This document shows positions 32,780 through 41,547 of a stretch of DNA of 64,000 nucleotides, piece after piece; position 1 is the stretch's first letter; each line of letters starts with the position of its first letter. Position numbers and translations under genes: made by a program. The notes beneath the pieces were generated by a model. That model searched no databases. It was not told the origin of the DNA and was given only the letters and a program-made list of their open reading frames with translations. This DNA is from Clostridiales bacterium (GTDB lineage: Bacteria > Bacillota > Clostridia > Christensenellales > Aristaeellaceae). The stretch spans positions 159,678-223,677 of the forward strand of contig SVGM01000002.1 in the NCBI GenBank assembly GCA_015056365.1, read 5' to 3'.

Positions 32780-35290
32780 TTATTCTTTGCGTCTGCGGCG
32801 CCGAGGCAGCTCAGCAGGCGTCTCGTTTTCGGCCTCGCGGCGCACCGGCGCTGTCTGGTCGATGTGTTCCGTGACCTGCATAGCTTCCACCGGTTTCTCT
32901 TCGCGGACGTTGACAGGCACAGGACGTCTGCCGCAGGAAGCCTTACGCTTGCCAGCAGCGTGTTCCTTTTTCCTGCCCGTGTCCTTCCCAGGCAGCTCAT
33001 ACAGCCGCTTGGGCTCCACGTGCTCCACAGGCGTATCCAGCATACGGTAGAAACCGTCGCTGAAGGCTGCCGTGAGCAGGAAGCGAAGCTTGGTCCATGC
33101 GGACTGGGGCTTGTATACCGCGCGGAAGGTGGCCCTAGCAGAGTCCGCCAGCTGAGGCGCAGGGGTCTTTCGGCTGTAATTGCTCAGCACCATGGCGCGC
33201 CACAGCGGCACCAGCGGCGTGGGCGTGGCCTTTTGCTTGTCCATCCGACGGGCAAACAGCATGGGTGTTTCGCCGGGCTGTACCTTGCGCCCGCGCATGC
33301 GCAGCACTTGAGCGGTGGCGTTTCCGTAGATAAAGATCTTGCTCTGGGTATCGGGCTGCTTGGCAGCCATACGATCCGGCGTACGTAGCACAATGCGTGC
33401 GACCAGCGCCGCGATCACCGCCAGCACCAGCAGTAGCCACCACCAGTCAAACTTGGGCGGATCGTTCTGCGGGTCATCCTCCGGCTCCTCCATATCCGGC
33501 TCGTTGCTTTCCTCGGGTTGCTCCGGCGAGGGCGTGGGGTCGGGATTCTGAGGATCGGGGGTGGGCGTGGGCTGCTCGTCCTCGGGTTCTGGGGTCGGGG
33601 TGGGTGTAGGCGTAGGTTCAGGCTCCTCCGGAGGTAGATCCTGGCTGTCCAGATTCTGCTGAGACGGCGTGGGATCAAAAGGGACCCAGCCGAAGCCTTC
33701 AAAGTAGACTTCCGTCCAGGCGTGAGCATCCAGACCGGTGACATAGGCAATTCCGTCTGCGGAAGGCTGCGCGATGAAGCCCTCCACGTAGCGGGCCGGA
33801 ATGCCTGCCATGCGGCAGAGCACGGTCATGGCCGAGGCATAGTAGGTGCAGTAGCCTTCCTTGCCCACATAGAGGAAATACGTAACAAAGTCCAGATTTT
33901 CCGGCGGTTCCTCCGGCGTCAGGGTATAGCGGTAGTAGCGCTGCAGATGGCGCAGGATAGCGCAGGCCTGATCATAGGGCGTGGCGGAACCTGCCACGAT
34001 ATTCTGCAGATCCTCATACAGGGTAGGTTCCAGATGCGCCGGCAGCTGTAGATACATCTCCCGGGCCTTCTGGTAATTGGGGTCGTGGTCGTAGGCGGCA
34101 TCCACCAGCGCACCAACGGCAGCGGAACCGCCCTCAAACACCGGCGCAAATACCGTGTAGCGATCGTTCAGCTCCAGATCCCTGGTAACGAACAGCTCGC
34201 TGGCATCGTTAAAGTAGGGAATCAGGCTGCCCTGAGGACTCACGTCCCGAAGGAAAACCGGAGTAAAGAGCGTACTGGCGGCTTTATTCTGCACCTGCAC
34301 ATTGATAGCCTTGGTATCCAGCAAGGTGGAGGCACGCTGGACCGACTGATCCGGCATATTCTCCAAAAAGACGGCGTTACGCTGGCCGCGCCAACCGGGA
34401 TGCACATACAAAAGTCGTCTGCCGGAGGATGTATCCTGCCAGCTGCGGCCAGTGTAGAAATCCTTGATCACGCCGCGCATCAGGGTCTTTTGCTCGGTCT
34501 GGACCATCATAACCGGATATTCGCTGGGCTCGGCCGCGCCGCCCAGCTTGCCCTGTCCCATGGGGTAATAGCCGTAGCTGCCCAGGGTAAAGACGTTGCG
34601 GGGCTCTGTAAAGAACAGATAGTCGGAGATGGTCTCCTTCAGATCCATCGCGGCTTTGTGCAGCGGCTCGATCACCGTGCGACCCGCCGGGGTCAGCAGC
34701 ATGGCCAGTACCACCACAATCGCCGCCATGGGAAGCACTTCAAAGAGATTGACCTTCTCGTGCGACGTTTGGGCGATGATCATCAACAGCGCCGCAAGTC
34801 CGGGCGCGGCAAACCAGAAAAACGAATGCTTGCCAAGGCTCCACAGGCCAAACAGCACCAGCACCAGCAGCACCGTGGCTGGAATAAAGCCGGCCCCCTT
34901 GTGGGAGAACAGATAGCTCACCAGCGCGGCGGCCACCGCCAGCGTCATCGCCAACTGCACGCGAAACAGCGGCGCAGCGCTGCTCAGGCCGTTCAGATAG
35001 AGGGCAAACGCCTTGATCGCTTCAATGGCGTCGCCAAACAGGCCGGCATTTTTGAGAAACAGCTGAACAATGAACAGCGCCGCCACGGCGATGCCCATGA
35101 GCACCCGCAGTTTTTTGCTCACACCGGAGATGGTCAGCAGCAGAATCACAGCTGCGGCCACCAGGGTGGCCGGCAGGAACATGCTCTGGATCTCCAGCGC
35201 CCACATCAGCGGCCACAGCACGCCAAAGCACAGAAGCAGGCTGACCATCAGCCGGCTCAGCCGCTCATTGGAAAACAGTTTTTTCAGCAT
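32780..35290 (-). CDS. TgpA-like transmembrane transglutaminase/protease
   Basis: An 836-residue membrane protein. Residues about 1-225 hold six to seven helices (DUF3488-like), followed by an extracellular region with the transglutaminase-like core: Cys481 in KEGYCTYYASAM, His523 in LDAHAWTEVYF and Asp539 in FDPTPS form the triad. A Pro/Thr/Glu linker (PTPTPTPTPEPEDEQ) leads to one more helix (WWWLLLVLAVIAALVA) and a basic cytoplasmic DUF4129-like tail ending in RRRRRKE. It is third in an operon with MoxR and DUF58, the usual arrangement for this envelope-related module. The start has GGGAGG. Confidence 0.92.
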   Translation of the reverse strand: MLKKLFSNERLSRLMVSLLLCFGVLWPLMWALEIQSMFLPATLVAAAVILLLTISGVSKKLRVLMGIAVAALFIVQLFLKNAGLFGDAIEAIKAFALYLNGLSSAAPLFRVQLAMTLAVAAALVSYLFSHKGAGFIPATVLLVLVLFGLWSLGKHSFFWFAAPGLAALLMIIAQTSHEKVNLFEVLPMAAIVVVLAMLLTPAGRTVIEPLHKAAMDLKETISDYLFFTEPRNVFTLGSYGYYPMGQGKLGGAAEPSEYPVMMVQTEQKTLMRGVIKDFYTGRSWQDTSSGRRLLYVHPGWRGQRNAVFLENMPDQSVQRASTLLDTKAINVQVQNKAASTLFTPVFLRDVSPQGSLIPYFNDASELFVTRDLELNDRYTVFAPVFEGGSAAVGALVDAAYDHDPNYQKAREMYLQLPAHLEPTLYEDLQNIVAGSATPYDQACAILRHLQRYYRYTLTPEEPPENLDFVTYFLYVGKEGYCTYYASAMTVLCRMAGIPARYVEGFIAQPSADGIAYVTGLDAHAWTEVYFEGFGWVPFDPTPSQQNLDSQDLPPEEPEPTPTPTPTPEPEDEQPTPTPDPQNPDPTPSPEQPEESNEPDMEEPEDDPQNDPPKFDWWWLLLVLAVIAALVARIVLRTPDRMAAKQPDTQSKIFIYGNATAQVLRMRGRKVQPGETPMLFARRMDKQKATPTPLVPLWRAMVLSNYSRKTPAPQLADSARATFRAVYKPQSAWTKLRFLLTAAFSDGFYRMLDTPVEHVEPKRLYELPGKDTGRKKEHAAGKRKASCGRRPVPVNVREEKPVEAMQVTEHIDQTAPVRREAENETPAELPRRRRRKE

Positions 35291-35336
35291 CCGGTCAACC
35301 TCCCTTCTTTGTCAGGAATATGCCCCGAAAACAGCC

Positions 35337-36497
35337 TTAGCCTCCCTGGGGTGTAACGTAATTCACTTCCACGCCAGCCTGCTGCATTCTGACCACAAAG
35401 GCGGCGCGGTCAGGATCCTCTGTCTTATAGGTGACGTAGTACACACGTACATTGGGACCCATGCGCTTCATGCGCACGATCAGGTCGGCTACGACGGAGG
35501 ACATACGGCTGGTGATGATGACCACCGCGCCGGTCTTGCGCAGCTCGTTCATCTGCATCATCAGCACTCGTTCAAAGCGCTCGGTTTCGTTAAAGGTGCA
35601 GCGCGCCAACTCGTCCAGCAGCACCTGCAGACCCATCCGGCTGGAATATTCCATCGGGCGATCGCCTACGATGGGCATGCGTACCGGGTTGTCCTGCCGG
35701 ATCTGGCAAGCCACCACGGAAGCGGCGGTTTCCAGCATGGCGTCCTTGAGGAAGGAAGCATGCTCCGGGCCAAGGCCGCGGCTGAGGTGCGGGGGCGACG
35801 TATCCAGCATCACCAGCGCGTCAGGCAGCGCAGGCTCTTCAAACTGGCGCACGATGATCTCCCGCTTTCGGGCGCTCATCTTCCAGTGGATGCGTTTGAG
35901 GGGATCGCCCTGCTGATAGTTGCGGAAATCGCTGGGGCTGAAGGGGTCTTCCATGGCGCGCTTCATGGTTTCCACGCCCATGTCGCCCGCCGCGAAGGTG
36001 AGGGGTTCCACTTCAAAGGGGACGGGCAAAACCAGCAGCTCCTGACCTTCCTGATCGGGAACGTGTTTTTTCTTGAAAAAGCCAAACACGTCCGCCACCG
36101 TGAAGCTTTCCACACCGGGGAACATGGCGCCCACGTGGTCGGCGGCGAATTTGTGGGTCACCCGCTGGCGGCGTTTACCCAGCTGGGTCAGGTGGATGGT
36201 ACCCTCCGGGGTATTGCTGGTGGCGCGCATATGCAGAGCCACCGGCGCAATGGGCAACAGGCTCTTGTGGCTGACGCCGATCTCCATGCTGACTACCTCG
36301 CCCCGGTTGACCTTACGGCTGGAAAGGCTGTTTTCCACCACGACGCTCTTTTCGGCCATGCGTACGCTCACATACGCAAACACCCACGCCAGCAGAATCA
36401 GCACGGCGATCAGCAGGTACATCCGATTGCCCATGGACAGGGCGCAGAGCATAAAAAAGCCGAAGCTGACGCCCATGACCAGGTTGGGGTTCTTCAT
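35337..36497 (-). CDS. DUF58 domain protein
   Basis: A 386-residue protein with two N-terminal membrane helices (about 8-45) and a long soluble region. DFRNYQQGDPLKRIHWKMSARKREIIVRQFEEP (in two parts: DFRNYQQGD and RIHWKMSARK) is the DUF58 signature, and the following DALVMLDTSPP is the MIDAS-like start of a von Willebrand A-type fold. It probably acts with the MoxR ATPase as an assembly or chaperone pair for the transglutaminase. GGAG site upstream. Confidence 0.92.
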   Translation of the reverse strand: MKNPNLVMGVSFGFFMLCALSMGNRMYLLIAVLILLAWVFAYVSVRMAEKSVVVENSLSSRKVNRGEVVSMEIGVSHKSLLPIAPVALHMRATSNTPEGTIHLTQLGKRRQRVTHKFAADHVGAMFPGVESFTVADVFGFFKKKHVPDQEGQELLVLPVPFEVEPLTFAAGDMGVETMKRAMEDPFSPSDFRNYQQGDPLKRIHWKMSARKREIIVRQFEEPALPDALVMLDTSPPHLSRGLGPEHASFLKDAMLETAASVVACQIRQDNPVRMPIVGDRPMEYSSRMGLQVLLDELARCTFNETERFERVLMMQMNELRKTGAVVIITSRMSSVVADLIVRMKRMGPNVRVYYVTYKTEDPDRAAFVVRMQQAGVEVNYVTPQGG

Positions 36498-36541
36498 ACG
36501 GGGTCAGCTCCTTTCAGTAAAATAGAGAGTTCAACAGGTCA

Positions 36542-37489
36542 TCAGCTGAGTCTGAGGGGGACGGGCACGTTTTCCACCACAGCGATGAGAATCCGCTCGG
36601 CGGAGATGTTCTTCATCTTGGCTTCGGCGCTGGGCATCACGCGGTGCGCCAGCACAGGCAGCACCATGCGCTGCACGTCCTCAGGCAGGACATAATCACG
36701 ATCGTTGAGCAGCGCACAGGCCTGCGCGCCGCGGATCAGCGCAATGGAACCGCGGGTACTTACGCCCAGCTGCAGGCTGGGATGGGTACGGGTCATGGCG
36801 GCGATGGAGGCGATGTAGTGGCGCACTTCCTTGGAGCAGTACACATTGCCGATCATGTTCTGCATCTCGATCACGTCCTTGGCAGAGCACACAGGGGTCA
36901 GGCTCGCCTGAGGCTTGACCGTGCCGCTGAAGCGATCCAGCACCGCCATCTCCTCCTCCAGGGTGGGATACCCCATGGAAATGCGAATGAAGAAACGGTC
37001 CATCTGCGCTTCCGGCAGCGGATAGGTACCCACGAACTCGGTGGGGTTCTGGGTGGCAAGCACCAGGAAGGGCTGGGGCAGCGGATGGGTCACGCCGTCC
37101 ACCGTTACCTGATACTCTTCCATCACTTCCAAAAGGGCAGACTGAGTCTTGGGCGAAGTACGGTTGATTTCGTCCGCAAGCGCAATCTGGCACATAATGG
37201 CGCCGGGCTTGAACTCCAATTCGCCGGTCTTCATGTTTACCATGGTGAAACCGGTCACGTCGGAGGGCACGACGTCGGGCGTAAACTGGATGCGGTTGAA
37301 GCTGCAATCCAGCGACTTGGCCAGTGCGCTGACCATGGTGGTCTTGCCCGTGCCGGGTACGTCCTCAATGAGTACATGGCCCTTGCACATCATGGCAATA
37401 AGCAAAAGCTCAATAACTTCATCCTTGCCGACAATGACCTTTCCGATATTCTGCTTAAGGGCTGTGATAACCTGACGTGGATTGAGCAT
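36542..37489 (-). CDS. MoxR family AAA ATPase
   Basis: A 315-residue ATPase. Walker A DVPGTGKTT (about 42-50), Walker B IALADEINRTSPKTQSALLEVMEE, sensor 1 LATQNP, and TYPLPEAQMDRF with the Arg finger region are all canonical MoxR. The start at 37489 is chosen by AAGGAG seven bases upstream. First gene of the MoxR-DUF58-transglutaminase operon, transcribed from a clear promoter. MoxR proteins remodel or mature partner proteins that carry VWA-like domains. Confidence 0.95.
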   Translation of the reverse strand: MLNPRQVITALKQNIGKVIVGKDEVIELLLIAMMCKGHVLIEDVPGTGKTTMVSALAKSLDCSFNRIQFTPDVVPSDVTGFTMVNMKTGELEFKPGAIMCQIALADEINRTSPKTQSALLEVMEEYQVTVDGVTHPLPQPFLVLATQNPTEFVGTYPLPEAQMDRFFIRISMGYPTLEEEMAVLDRFSGTVKPQASLTPVCSAKDVIEMQNMIGNVYCSKEVRHYIASIAAMTRTHPSLQLGVSTRGSIALIRGAQACALLNDRDYVLPEDVQRMVLPVLAHRVMPSAEAKMKNISAERILIAVVENVPVPLRLS

Positions 37490-37537
37490 AGAAACGCTCC
37501 TTACGTTCAATGAATTTTCAAGGGATAACCACGTTAT

Positions 37538-37566
37538 ATTATAACGAAAACTCTGACATTTTACAA
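37538..37566 (-). promoter_or_regulatory. Promoter of the MoxR-DUF58-transglutaminase operon
   Basis: Minus-strand TTGTAA and TATAAT with a 17-base spacer, about 45 bases from the start codon. Confidence 0.85.
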
Positions 37567-37628
37567 GTCTGTGACAAAAGTTTTACGATATGGGTGTGTC
37601 TCATTTTGGGAAGGCGTGCATTGCAACA

Positions 37629-37656
37629 GAAAAGCGGCACAGCGAAGCTGTGCCGC
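37629..37656 (-). terminator. Terminator of the feo operon
   Basis: GCGGCACAGC and GCTGTGCCGC pair around a GAA/TTC loop, followed on the minus strand by TTTTCTGTTG. Confidence 0.88.
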
Positions 37657-37719
37657 CATATTTGAGGGATACAGGGAGGACAATCGAAAGGCTGGCCGCA
37701 TCTTAAGCAAATCAAGCCA

Positions 37720-37848
37720 TCAGTGGCAGCTGGAGCATTTGCTGCAGTCGCCGCAGCAGCCCTTACCCGCCTTCCTGTCCCGATACATTGACCGGATGAT
37801 CAGACATACCACCAGCAGCACCACGCCGCCGACGATCCACGTTGCCAT
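37720..37848 (-). CDS. FeoB-associated Cys-rich membrane protein
   Basis: A 42-residue protein. One N-terminal membrane helix (WIVGGVVLLVVCLII) is followed by a basic stretch (RSMYRDRKAGKG) and a Cys cluster CCGDCSKCSSCH at the C-terminus. This is the FeoB_associated family that follows feoB in many Firmicutes, 28 bases after the FeoB stop here. The Cys cluster may help handle ferrous iron at the transporter. The ribosome site is weak (GGATGAGG), as expected for a coupled gene. Confidence 0.9.
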   Translation of the reverse strand: MATWIVGGVVLLVVCLIIRSMYRDRKAGKGCCGDCSKCSSCH

Positions 37849-37876
37849 TGTTCCTCATCCTTTCCAAAAATCCAAG

Positions 37877-40222
37877 TTACGCGCGAGCGCTCGCGCCAAG
37901 ATTCTGATCGGTGTTTTCGTGGGGATTCCTACGCAGAAGCAGGTACAGCATCCCCGCCAGCACTGCGAAAGCGATCACCGTCCACGCGGAGAATACGCCA
38001 CCGGTGAGCAGACCCAGCTGATAGACCACCAGCGATACCGCATAGGCCAGGCCGGTCTGGTATAGAATCGCAAACCAAGTCCACTTGCCGCTGTTCATCT
38101 CGCGCCTGATGGCGCCGATAGCGGCAAAGCAGGGGGCGCACAGCAGGTTGAACATCATGAACACAAAGCCGGCCAGTCTGCCATGACCGCCGGAAGTCTC
38201 CTCAAAGGCTCTGGCGATGGGCGACAGGTCTCCTCCGCCCTCTTCCACCATGGTCATGGTGTCAGCAGCATCGGTATCCGTGCCGTAGAGCACGCCAAAC
38301 ACGCTGACCACCTCTTCCTTGGCCAGCAGGCCCATGACCGTAGCCACGGTGGGTTGCCAGTCGCCAAAGCCCAGGGGATCAAACACCGGCGCCACAGCGG
38401 ACCCTACATAGCCCAGCAGGCTCTCGTCACTATTCTCCACTGCGCCAAACACCTTGGAGGCTTCGGGTTCCACCGCCGTCTCCGCCTGAGCGGCGACCGT
38501 CTCCACCGCCTGCGTATCCGCATTGGCAGCCACTTCGGGCGTCTTCTCAGACCAGCCGTAGTTGGAGGCGAACCAGATCAGAATGGAGGAGAGAAGAATG
38601 ACCGTACCGGCGCGTTTGATAAAGTCCCAGCCGCGCTCCCAAACGGTGTGCAGCACATTCTTCCAGGAGGGGGCATGATAGTGGGGCATCTCCATCACAA
38701 AGGGAGCCACCTTGCCGGAAAACGCCTTGGTTTTCTTCAGCACCGTGCCGCTGAAAATCACCGCCGCAACGCCCATGAAATAGGCCGTTGCCGCCAGCCA
38801 GCCCGCGTTGCCGAACATGGCGCCGGCGATCATGGCGATGATGGGCATCTTGGCGCCGCAGGGGATGAAGGTGGTGGTCATGATGGTCATCCTGCGATCC
38901 CGTTCCTGCTCGATGGTACGGCTGGCCATTACGCCGGGCACACCGCAGCCGGAGGAGACCAGCATGGGAATAAAGCTCTTGCCGGAGAGACCGAAGCGGC
39001 GGAAAATGCGATCCATGATAAACGCAACGCGCGCCATGTAGCCCACATCCTCCAGGATGGACAACAGGAAAAACAGCACCAGCATCTGGGGCACAAAGCC
39101 GATCACAGCGCCAACGCCGCCAATGATGCCGTCTCCGATCAGCCCGATCAGCCAGTCGGCGCAGCCGATGTTTTTCAGCCAGCCGATAAGGGGCTCCTGA
39201 ATCCACTGCGCCACAAAGGTATCGTTGGTGAAATCCGTCACGATGGCGCCGATGGTGGTAACGGAGATGTAGTACACAAGGAACATCACCAGCACGAAAA
39301 TGGGCAGCGCCAGCACGCGGTTGGTAACGATCTTGTCGATCTTGTCCGAGGTGGTCAGCGCCCCCTTGGGCTTGCCCTTCTTGACGCAGGTAGTCACCAG
39401 CTTGTTGATGTAGGCATAGCGCTGATTGGTGATGATGGACTCTGCATCGTCGTCCATTTCTGTCTCGCACTCCACAATGCTCTCTTCAATCGCGGAGCGG
39501 ATCCCCTGGGGCAGGTTCAGTTCTTCCAACACCTTCTCGTCACGCTCAAACAGCTTAATGGCATACCAGCGCACCAGATGCTCCGATACAATGCCGCCTT
39601 CGTGGGTGCTGCCGTCGGCGTGATGATGGTGGACGGCTTCCTGACCGTCACGGTGAGTGATCAAGTCCTCAATATGAGCCAGTGCATGTTCCACACTGCC
39701 CTCAAACACATGGGGCGCGTTTTTGCGAATACCGCCAGCGGCTGCCTCCGCCGCTTTCTTGGCCGCTTCCACGCTGCCGTCGCTCTTGAGAGCGGATGTT
39801 TCCAGCACCTCGCAGCCCAGCGCCTGTGCCAGCTTGGACAGATCGATCTTGTCGCCGTTCTTGCGGCTGACGTCGATCATGTTCAGGGCGATCACCATGG
39901 GCAAGCCCAGCTCCATCAGCTGGGTGGTCAGGTACAGATTGCGCTCGATATTGGTGGCATCCACGATGTTTAGAATGACGTCGGGCTTTTCATTCACCAG
40001 ATAACCGCGGGCGACCACTTCCTCCAGCGTATAGGGGGACAGGCTGTAAATACCCGGCAGGTCCTGAATGATCACATTGTCAGAGCCCTTGAGCTTACCC
40101 TCTTTTTTTTCCACCGTAACGCCCGGCCAGTTGCCCACGTACTGGTTGGAACCGGTCAGGTCGTTGAACATCGTGGTTTTGCCGCTGTTGGGGTTACCCG
40201 CCAGCGCAATCTTGATCTCCAT
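37877..40222 (-). CDS. feoB: Ferrous iron transport protein B
   Basis: A 781-residue Fe2+ transporter. The N-terminal G domain has G1 GNPNSGKTT (9-17), G2 in GVTVEKKEG, G3 DLPG (54-57) and G4 NMID (114-117). The helical linker carries an unusual His-rich insert (HRDGQEAVHHHHADGSTH, 190-207). The membrane part shows the two Gate repeats, with LSGKSFIPMLVSSGCGVPGVMASR (in two parts: FIPMLVSSGCGVPG and MASRT) and LLAKEEVVSVFGV. A periplasmic loop (about 565-615) is rich in Ala, Glu and Thr. AAGGAGG precedes the start, and an operator-like palindrome lies 20 bases upstream. Confidence 0.97.
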   Translation of the reverse strand: MEIKIALAGNPNSGKTTMFNDLTGSNQYVGNWPGVTVEKKEGKLKGSDNVIIQDLPGIYSLSPYTLEEVVARGYLVNEKPDVILNIVDATNIERNLYLTTQLMELGLPMVIALNMIDVSRKNGDKIDLSKLAQALGCEVLETSALKSDGSVEAAKKAAEAAAGGIRKNAPHVFEGSVEHALAHIEDLITHRDGQEAVHHHHADGSTHEGGIVSEHLVRWYAIKLFERDEKVLEELNLPQGIRSAIEESIVECETEMDDDAESIITNQRYAYINKLVTTCVKKGKPKGALTTSDKIDKIVTNRVLALPIFVLVMFLVYYISVTTIGAIVTDFTNDTFVAQWIQEPLIGWLKNIGCADWLIGLIGDGIIGGVGAVIGFVPQMLVLFFLLSILEDVGYMARVAFIMDRIFRRFGLSGKSFIPMLVSSGCGVPGVMASRTIEQERDRRMTIMTTTFIPCGAKMPIIAMIAGAMFGNAGWLAATAYFMGVAAVIFSGTVLKKTKAFSGKVAPFVMEMPHYHAPSWKNVLHTVWERGWDFIKRAGTVILLSSILIWFASNYGWSEKTPEVAANADTQAVETVAAQAETAVEPEASKVFGAVENSDESLLGYVGSAVAPVFDPLGFGDWQPTVATVMGLLAKEEVVSVFGVLYGTDTDAADTMTMVEEGGGDLSPIARAFEETSGGHGRLAGFVFMMFNLLCAPCFAAIGAIRREMNSGKWTWFAILYQTGLAYAVSLVVYQLGLLTGGVFSAWTVIAFAVLAGMLYLLLRRNPHENTDQNLGASARA

Positions 40223-40242
40223 GAGGTTTCCTCCTTTGAATC

Positions 40243-40258
40243 GTTAGCTCCCGCTAAC
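40243..40258 (-). promoter_or_regulatory. feo operator-like site 1, between feoA and feoB
   Basis: GTTAGCTCCCGCTAAC has arms GTTAG and CTAAC six bases apart, the same design and length as the site at 40791-40806. It lies directly upstream of the feoB ribosome site. Confidence 0.6.
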
Positions 40259-40292
40259 CAAAAAGCAATGAAAAGGCGGCAAAAAACGCCGC

Positions 40293-40514
40293 TTATTCCA
40301 CCTCGATCAGCTCGGCGTCCGCTTTGCGGATCGAAAGCTCGTAGCTGCGAAGGTGCAGCTCCATGGGATCGCCCAGAGGCGCCACCTTGCGCACCAGGAC
40401 CTCCGTACCCTTGGTAATGCCCATATCCATGATACGGCGCTTCAGCGCGCCCTCGCCGTGCAGCTTCACTACGATTGCGCTGTCGCCTACTTTTACGTCC
40501 TTGAGGGTCTTCAT
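40293..40514 (-). CDS. feoA: FeoA family protein (proximal to feoB)
   Basis: A 73-residue SH3-like protein that supports FeoB. LKDVKVGDSAIVVKLHG opens the domain, then RRIMDMGITKGTEVLVRKVAPLGDPMEL, the typical FeoA hydrophobic core with L/M-G-I/L-x-x-G; ELSIRKADAELIEV closes it. The start MKTLKDV at 40514 has AAAGGA. It lies between the second feoA and feoB. Confidence 0.9.
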   Translation of the reverse strand: MKTLKDVKVGDSAIVVKLHGEGALKRRIMDMGITKGTEVLVRKVAPLGDPMELHLRSYELSIRKADAELIEVE

Positions 40515-40540
40515 TGCATACATCCTTTCCCGCAGGCGCG

Positions 40541-40753
40541 TCACACCTGAATGTGCGCCGCCATCTCTTCATCCAGAGCGACCCGGTTTTCGTTCACCGT
40601 CAGAAGCAGGTTCCTGCCCAGGCGGCTCACCACCGTGACGGGCACACCCACCACAACGCCCAGCTCGGCCAGGTGGCTCCTCACCTCATCATCGCCGGTG
40701 ATTTTGCGGATCATATTGGTATCGCCAACCGTTGCTTTCGACAGAGGCGTCAT
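40541..40753 (-). CDS. FeoA family protein (first gene of the feo operon)
   Basis: A 70-residue SH3-like protein with IRKITGDDEVRSHLAELGVVVGVPVTVVS and NRVALDEEMAAHIQV, a FeoA pattern that differs from its neighbour. Two feoA genes before one feoB is common in Clostridia, where the two may form a mixed complex on the FeoB cytoplasmic face. AAGGAGG precedes the start. First gene after the promoter. Confidence 0.88.
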   Translation of the reverse strand: MTPLSKATVGDTNMIRKITGDDEVRSHLAELGVVVGVPVTVVSRLGRNLLLTVNENRVALDEEMAAHIQV

Positions 40754-40790
40754 AGGATTTCCTCCTTACGTCTTTCGACCTTCCGGCGCA

Positions 40791-40806
40791 GTTAGTATAT
40801 GCTAAC
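40791..40806 (-). promoter_or_regulatory. feo operator-like site 2, in the feo leader
   Basis: GTTAGTATATGCTAAC has the same GTTAG-N6-CTAAC design as site 1 and lies about 15-30 bases downstream of the feo -10 box, a position suited to a repressor. Confidence 0.65.
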
Positions 40807-40820
40807 CGCTTTCGTTTGCA

Positions 40821-40849
40821 AGTTTAACATCACTAACCGATATTGTCAA
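40821..40849 (-). promoter_or_regulatory. Promoter of the feo operon
   Basis: Minus-strand TTGACA and TAAACT are exactly 17 bases apart. A third, imperfect copy of the operator-like motif covers the spacer and -10 box. Confidence 0.8.
40822..40837 (-). promoter_or_regulatory. feo operator-like site 3, overlapping the -10 box
   Basis: On the minus strand GTTAGTGATGTTAAAC keeps one arm (GTTAG) and a degenerate second arm (TAAAC instead of CTAAC), with the same 16-base length. Confidence 0.4.
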
Positions 40850-40923
40850 TAGCCGGAAAGGATTTTCTTTGCGCATGTTCACAGGCCCTCAACTCCTCTC
40901 GTGCAGTGGTTTCCATCGTTTCC

Positions 40924-40952
40924 TTGACACCGACCCACCGCTGGGGTATCAT
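40924..40952 (+). promoter_or_regulatory. Promoter of the NusG_II-HepI operon
   Basis: TTGACA and TATCAT with a 17-base spacer, about 60 bases before the start codon. Confidence 0.8.
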
Positions 40953-41013
40953 TTGACTAGGTCAAACATGACCATAAGTACACTTGCCTGCCCTGCAGGA
41001 GAAGGAGAACACC

Positions 41014-41547
41014 TTGCAGCACGCCAATAGAAAGCTAATTATCTGCCTGCTGGTATTGATTGTTGCAGTGGCTGCAGCGGGGCTGCTGGTGGGCCGCGGG
41101 GTGACGTCGCTACCTTTTGCAGCTACCGGCGACGACCCGGGCATCCTCATTACAGCCACCGATGGGCTGGCGCTCCCTTCCATCGTCTCCACGGACAGCA
41201 ACGACCCTCAGTCTGAAGGCGCAGAGTCCTATCTGATCATCCAGACGGGGAGCGGATCCTACCAGCCGCTGCCGCTGACAACCAGCGGCGTGTATACCTT
41301 TACTGAGAAGGCCACCGGCGAAACCAACGTGCTTCACGTAACGCCGCAAAGCATGGTCATGCACAGCGCCGACTGCAATACGCAGGACTGCGTTATGCAG
41401 GGGAAAGTCACGCTGGACAATCGGCTCTTTCGCCCCATGGGCGGACTGATCGTATGTCTTCCTCATCGTCTCACGCTGGAACTGGTTCCCGCAGATGAGC
41501 TGGGTACGCAAATCACGCTGATTCCCCAAGTGGAGGTGTCGCCATGA
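41014..41547 (+). CDS. NusG domain II-containing membrane-anchored protein
   Basis: A 177-residue protein with one N-terminal membrane helix (LIICLLVLIVAVAAAGLLVG) and an extracellular NusG_II-like domain at about 95-165: SMVMHSADCNTQDCVMQGKV followed by GGLIVCLPHRLTLEL. The two Cys of DCNTQDC and the later C-L-P-H are conserved in this family. The start TTG at 41014 has GGAG with six-base spacing and no better ATG exists nearby. It overlaps the downstream gene by four bases. Neighbouring HepI-like proteins are a common partner. Role unknown. Confidence 0.85.
   Translation: MQHANRKLIICLLVLIVAVAAAGLLVGRGVTSLPFAATGDDPGILITATDGLALPSIVSTDSNDPQSEGAESYLIIQTGSGSYQPLPLTTSGVYTFTEKATGETNVLHVTPQSMVMHSADCNTQDCVMQGKVTLDNRLFRPMGGLIVCLPHRLTLELVPADELGTQITLIPQVEVSP

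Noticed and set aside
33525..33640. Possible CRISPR-like or simple-repeat array in the transglutaminase gene
   Set aside because: It is a Pro/Thr/Glu codon repeat (PTPTPTPTPEPE) encoding a protein linker.
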